Shown: piece by piece, positions 25,740-28,479 of the stretch
Layout: each line of letters starts with the position of its first letter
Position numbering within the stretch: position 1 is the stretch's first letter
IMG/VR virus record: IMGVR_UViG_3300042516_000958
Span: 1-28,479 of that record
Source of the DNA: a virus
Direction: 5' to 3' (one strand)
DNA length: 28,479 bases
The notes under the pieces: model-generated
What the model was told of the DNA's origin: nothing
The model's database searches: none
The model's input: the letters and a program-made list of their open reading frames with translations, nothing else
Position numbers and translations under genes: made by a program

Positions 25740-25998
25740 TAATTATTTTTTATTAATTTATATTCTATTTTGGGGGTGATAATAAACAAGTCATACCCCC
25801 TACCCCCAAAGAAAGAAGTATGACTTATTCATCACCAATTATTTATAAACTATTTTGTGTGGCTGTTAGTGGTTACAAGTCGTAGAAGAACCTATCTAAC
25901 ATTTAAGATAATATTTACCAATACAGATTGTATCTCTTCTCCATCTCGGTTAAATGTATCCCCTTCATCGTTTAGGTAAATTATCAACGATTACATTT
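25740..25998 (-). ncRNA. Non-coding stretch with a candidate minus-strand RNA
   Basis: This part of the 458-base gap (25670-26127) has no convincing ORF on either strand; the longest are 17 codons (minus) and 21 codons (plus). It begins with the two-part promoter at 26025-25999 reading leftward and ends in a long hairpin at 25836-25775. Near its 5' end the minus strand has a 6-bp stem ATCGTT / AACGAT. A small regulatory RNA, or a long leader for the HNH-sigma operon, would both fit. There is no direct evidence that it is transcribed. Confidence 0.35.
25775..25836. other. Two-step hairpin GGTGAT / AAGTCATAC
   Basis: Outer stem GGTGAT (25775-25780) / ATCACC (25831-25836), internal loop AATAAAC / ATTC, then a perfect 9-bp stem AAGTCATAC (25788-25796) / GTATGACTT (25818-25826). 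The 21-base loop has CCCCTACCCCC. It may be a terminator, but no T-tract follows on either strand, so a structured RNA or a protein-binding site is equally possible. Confidence 0.6.
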
Positions 25999-26025
25999 AT
26001 AAATATGCCGTAGTTTTGAAAAGTT
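25999..26025 (-). promoter_or_regulatory. Two-part promoter facing the non-coding stretch
   Basis: Minus strand: AACTTTTC, 11 bases, ATATTTAT, AAATGTAAT. It shares the spacer start AAAACT-CG with the site at 24551. It is divergent from the plus-strand promoter at 26070. No gene starts within 300 bases downstream. Confidence 0.55.
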
Positions 26026-26069
26026 CCTCCAAAGTAAAAAAAAAATAAAAAAAAAATTAAAGTAAAGTG

Positions 26070-26096
26070 TTTTTTTCCAAAGTTACAGATATTTAT
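26070..26096 (+). promoter_or_regulatory. Two-part promoter of the nuclease gene
   Basis: TTTTTTTC, 11 bases, ATATTTAT, TATAAAATAAC, then ATG 31 bases downstream with AAAGGA between. Same layout as the three minus-strand sites. Confidence 0.6.
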
Positions 26097-26127
26097 TATA
26101 AAATAACAAAGGATAAAATTTAAAATT

Positions 26128-26622
26128 ATGATTGACTTTAATAAAAAATGGGAAAACGACTTGAACGAAGGACAAAAAGGTGAAAGAGTTGTTAGTGAAT
26201 ATTTCACAAAAAGATGGGGTTTAACGGGTATTACTTTTAACGACAATAGTGATTATGACTTTATGGGTAGTAAAGACGACAGAACCATTCTATTTGAGGT
26301 AAAAACGGATAGATACGAACACTTCAAGGGGGTAAATACATACAATATGTTTATAGAAGTTTCTTGTAGTGGAAAACCAAGTGGTATTCTTACTTCAAAG
26401 GCAGAACAATTCGTATATTACTACCCTGATTTAGAAGAAATGTTTATAATCCCAATGACTGAATTAAGATTATTATGTATCTTGGAAGATTTGAAACTGA
26501 CAGAACAATCAGGAGACAAAGGTAAAACCAAAGGATACTTATTACACAGGAACTTATTTCGTGATAGATTTAAAGTATTCCAAGTTATAAAAGACACAAC
26601 GATATGGGAAGACAAGATATAA
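26128..26622 (+). CDS. PD-(D/E)xK superfamily nuclease
   Basis: 164 residues. A helix GQKGERVVSEYF with E19 precedes the catalytic core: NSDYDFMGSK (D42/D44), then LFEVKTDRY with E57-V-K59. The next segments, NMFIEVSCSGKPSGILTSKA and EQFVYYYPD, match small phage nucleases of this superfamily that I have seen, in which 'GKPSGI..(T/S)KA' is a fixed element. They cut or trim DNA, possibly Holliday junctions or host DNA; the exact substrate is not known. It is the first gene of the rightward operon after the divergent promoter region. Confidence 0.75.
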   Translation: MIDFNKKWENDLNEGQKGERVVSEYFTKRWGLTGITFNDNSDYDFMGSKDDRTILFEVKTDRYEHFKGVNTYNMFIEVSCSGKPSGILTSKAEQFVYYYPDLEEMFIIPMTELRLLCILEDLKLTEQSGDKGKTKGYLLHRNLFRDRFKVFQVIKDTTIWEDKI

Positions 26623-26640
26623 TAACGATAATAAAAATAT

Positions 26641-26658
26641 GTATTGTATTATCAATAC
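26641..26658 (+). repeat. Short inverted repeat GTATTG / CAATAC
   Basis: A 6-bp stem with loop TATTAT, in the 74-base gap between the nuclease gene and the 72-residue gene. It could be an RNA hairpin or an operator. A 31-codon ORF begins here at 26639 but overlaps the next gene and has no ribosome site, so it is not called. Confidence 0.4.
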
Positions 26659-26696
26659 TACAACTAATAATAAACACAATCTAAAAACAAAAAACG

Positions 26697-26915
26697 ATGA
26701 AAAGGAACGAAAGAATTTATGTAATGGAAGATGAAAATGGGGAACCGATAATCTGTGATTGTCAGGACTATTTAGAGTTCATCTTACGAACGATTAAGAA
26801 CACACCCAATGATATGGACTTGGGGACTAAAATAAGGAATGAATATGATACTTTAAAATTATCACTAATAATAATGTTTGGGGATAATATAGAAGACGAA
26901 ATACCATTTGACTAA
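26697..26915 (+). CDS. Small hypothetical protein
   Basis: 72 residues from ATG 26697, highly charged and acidic at the end. It starts with a basic KRNERIYVME and contains a Cys pair (ICDCQDYLEFIL). No domain recognised. It follows the nuclease and precedes two other early-type genes in one direction, with little space between, so it is probably co-transcribed with them. Confidence 0.55.
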   Translation: MKRNERIYVMEDENGEPIICDCQDYLEFILRTIKNTPNDMDLGTKIRNEYDTLKLSLIIMFGDNIEDEIPFD

Positions 26916-26937
26916 TAAACCAATAAACAAAAAAGAA

Positions 26938-27321
26938 ATGATAGAACAATTACTGGGGATTGATATAAATAACATTCAACCCCACCATTCAAAAGTTATA
27001 CAGGAGTTAATTAACTATAACACGGACTTACAACACAGATTACAAATCTATACTGAATATGAAGATATAGATGGTATTACCAAAGAAGAGTTTATCCTAA
27101 ACGAACAGGATACTCTTTATACAATCTTGGGGACGACTGCCGCATTACTTTTCGTCTATAATAGAATAGAACAATATGAGTTGAGTGCGGACTTACATAA
27201 GGAAATGAAAACATCATTCTGTTTAATTATGAATGAAATATTCCCTTCAACAAATAACGAACAAAAGTTTCACGACTTGGTGGAAAAAATGTTTGATGGT
27301 TTTAAACAAATACTACAATAA
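26938..27321 (+). CDS. Hypothetical helical protein
   Basis: 127 residues from ATG 26938. A TTG at 26908 in the same frame would add ten residues and overlap the upstream gene by eight bases; ATG starts are used almost everywhere in this window and an A-rich leader with AAAAGAA precedes 26938, so ATG is preferred. The protein looks all-helical: a first part HHSKVIQELINYNTDLQHRL, a hydrophobic helix LYTILGTTAALLFVYNRIEQ (about 60-85) and a C-terminal helix FHDLVEKMFDGFKQIL. No known family is recognised. It overlaps the next start by one base (TAATG). Confidence 0.55.
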   Translation: MIEQLLGIDINNIQPHHSKVIQELINYNTDLQHRLQIYTEYEDIDGITKEEFILNEQDTLYTILGTTAALLFVYNRIEQYELSADLHKEMKTSFCLIMNEIFPSTNNEQKFHDLVEKMFDGFKQILQ

Positions 27322-27836
27322 TGAAAATCAACGACATACTAATAGAAATCACAACAAAGGGTTCAATCTATGATGAAATAATGAATAACCTTTTATCACC
27401 AAGATTTGAATTAAAACCTGAATTGATAAGTGAAATATCATTATCCTTTTTAGAGAACAGAGAAAAGATAGAAAAGGTATATGAAATGGGGTATTTTAAA
27501 TATTACTTTATTAATACAATTAAAAACCAAGTTCATTCCAACACATCACCATTCCATAAAAATATAAGAATTAAAGATTATGATTACATACAAGATTATA
27601 CTGATATACCTAACGATGATGATATACAAGAAAAAATCTTATTTGAGGAAAGATTAGACAAAGTAAATGAAATCTATAAATCAACAAGTAAAAGTTGGTT
27701 TGAAGATAGGATGTGGGAAGAATACTTTGTAAATGGTAAGACATACAGACAGATAGAGAAAGAATACGGACTGGACCACTGCCTTGTGTTCCATAATGTA
27801 AAGAAAGTCAAACAGAAGATACAAAAACAACTATAA
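27321..27836 (+). CDS. Small sigma-like protein with C-terminal HTH
   Basis: 171 residues. The C-terminus reads FVNGKTYRQIEKEYGLDHC (about 136-154) followed by a recognition-type helix LVFHNVKKVKQKIQKQL: a sigma region 4-type helix-turn-helix. The middle (50-80) has a helix KIEKVYEMGYFKYYFINTIK and resembles a reduced region 2. I have seen such short sigma-like proteins near the early genes of related phages. The role in promoter choice is inferred. It ends the operon that begins at 26128 and is followed by a perfect terminator. Confidence 0.6.
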   Translation: MKINDILIEITTKGSIYDEIMNNLLSPRFELKPELISEISLSFLENREKIEKVYEMGYFKYYFINTIKNQVHSNTSPFHKNIRIKDYDYIQDYTDIPNDDDIQEKILFEERLDKVNEIYKSTSKSWFEDRMWEEYFVNGKTYRQIEKEYGLDHCLVFHNVKKVKQKIQKQL

Positions 27837-27840
27837 ACTT

Positions 27841-27864
27841 GGGGGATTTAATCCCCCTTTTTTT
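27841..27864 (+). terminator. Rho-independent terminator
   Basis: GGGGGAT-TTA-ATCCCCC (7-bp perfect stem, 3-base loop) followed by TTTTTTT, four bases after the stop of the sigma-like gene. It ends the nuclease-to-sigma-like operon. Confidence 0.9.
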
Positions 27865-27894
27865 ATTAAAAACCGAAACAAAAATAGGTGTTTA

Positions 27895-27902
27895 ATATTT
27901 AT
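27895..27902 (+). promoter_or_regulatory. ATATTTAT motif before the last gene
   Basis: Between the terminator at 27841 and the ATG at 27923, with AAAGGA between motif and start. The CTTTTTC box is absent at the 11-base distance. Confidence 0.4.
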
Positions 27903-27922
27903 TTATGAAAAAAGGATAAATT

Positions 27923-28479
27923 ATGGAAAAAAAAGAATTAACATATGATGATGTAGTCCGTATCACCCTGACTTTTATGTCTTGGTATGATAGATTAAAC
28001 GGGATACAAGATTATTTTATGGAAATAAAAAAAGAAAAAATCCAAGATATTAATATATCAGGACAAGAGTATCTTTTATTCAACGATTATACTATGTCCC
28101 CTATGGATATGGATATTTCAGTTGTGGAATTACAATCTGCGTTTTATAATCCAATCGTTCAGTCGGTTGCGTCAATGCCTGTGGAAAACCAAATTGGAAG
28201 ACAACTAACATTGGGGATTAAAGAAAACAAGACAGGGACTTATTTAGGATTTACAAGAATATGTAGTCCAGTATTATCTATCAAACCAAGAAACGAATTG
28301 TTTGGATTACCTGTTGATGGTAAGGATGTAAATAAATTTATGGTTAATGGAACACATATTATCCCCGTTCAACCATTTGGATACAATTACTTGGGTGGTA
28401 AATTGATTTGTCTATTAGGATTATCACACGAAGTTAGAAATATGTTCAACGATAAGTATGAGGACAAGTGTAATATTAT
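27923..28479 (+). CDS. Phage protein resembling the DruA/DUF4338 group, 3' end cut
   Basis: 185 residues are inside the window and the frame is still open at the right edge. The second half reads TYLGFTRICSPVLSIKPRNE, LFGLPVDG, MVNGTHIIPVQPFGYNYLGG and KLICLLGLSHEVRNMF. The order 'G-F-x-R-x-x-S-P-x-x-x-x-x-x-R-(N/D)' then 'N-x-x-x-I-I-P-x-Q-x-F-G-x-N-Y-L' parallels the central part of DruA/DUF4338 proteins. Related genes occur in other marine and gut phages. DruA itself is a host defence component, so a shared fold does not imply that function here. The assignment is tentative and the C-terminus is missing. Confidence 0.4.
   Translation, partial: MEKKELTYDDVVRITLTFMSWYDRLNGIQDYFMEIKKEKIQDINISGQEYLLFNDYTMSPMDMDISVVELQSAFYNPIVQSVASMPVENQIGRQLTLGIKENKTGTYLGFTRICSPVLSIKPRNELFGLPVDGKDVNKFMVNGTHIIPVQPFGYNYLGGKLICLLGLSHEVRNMFNDKYEDKCNI

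Noticed and set aside
24551-26096. T4-type late promoter TATAAATA
   Set aside because: The element reads ATATTTAT in the direction of the genes, the reverse orientation, and has an upstream box that T4 late promoters lack.
26639-26734. 31-codon ORF beginning MYCIINTTT
   Set aside because: It overlaps the 72-residue gene in another frame, has no ribosome site and biased composition.
1-28479. TAG recoding as in some crAss-like phages
   Set aside because: All genes read through cleanly with the standard code and no long frame is interrupted only by TAG.

Overview
The window is a stretch of a tailed double-stranded DNA phage genome (Caudoviricetes). It is AT-rich, tightly packed and almost entirely protein coding. 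Nearly every gene ends in TAA, leaders are A-rich with few clear Shine-Dalgarno sites, and several proteins (two large tail proteins, XkdF-type protease, head-tail connector, MuF-like protein, a portal with a 'GKLGST' motif) have the look of phages that infect Bacteroidota. The host assignment is an inference from style, not something the sequence proves. No integrase, repressor, tRNA or CRISPR array is visible.

Layout. Positions 1-23927 are a plus-strand structural block: end of a small terminase-like gene, a small HExxH protein, large terminase, a tail assembly chaperone with a probable -1 frameshift product, tail completion and tail proteins, a fibre, tape measure, XkdF-like protease, holin-like membrane protein, scaffold, major capsid protein, tail tube, portal, connector, MuF-like protein, a second fibre and a small methyltransferase-like protein. 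The block is cut by G/C-stem terminators (6701, 17400, 18097) and by an AATATTTA motif repeated just upstream of many starts. Positions 23930-25740 are a minus-strand regulatory cluster: HNH-like protein overlapping a sigma-70-like factor, then a DnaJ-type zinc-finger protein. Positions 25740-26127 are a non-coding divergent control region. From 26128 the plus strand resumes with a PD-(D/E)xK nuclease, two unknown small genes, a small sigma-like HTH protein, a terminator, and a partial gene that may be DruA/DUF4338-like.

How it fits together. The head and tail genes build and fill the virion. The control cluster probably directs transcription: four sites, three on the minus strand and one on the plus strand, share a two-part element (CTTTTTC or close, exactly 11 bases, ATATTTAT). 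One of them precedes the operon carrying the phage sigma factor, so that factor could regulate itself.

The most notable observations are the complete absence, by eye, of GATC, CATG and GTAC (with codon choice visibly bent to avoid them), the fixed-spacing two-part promoter family, the frameshifted tail chaperone, a structured non-coding RNA-like region at 17980-18128, and a promoter at 26025-25999 that reads into about 250 bases with no gene but a strong hairpin.
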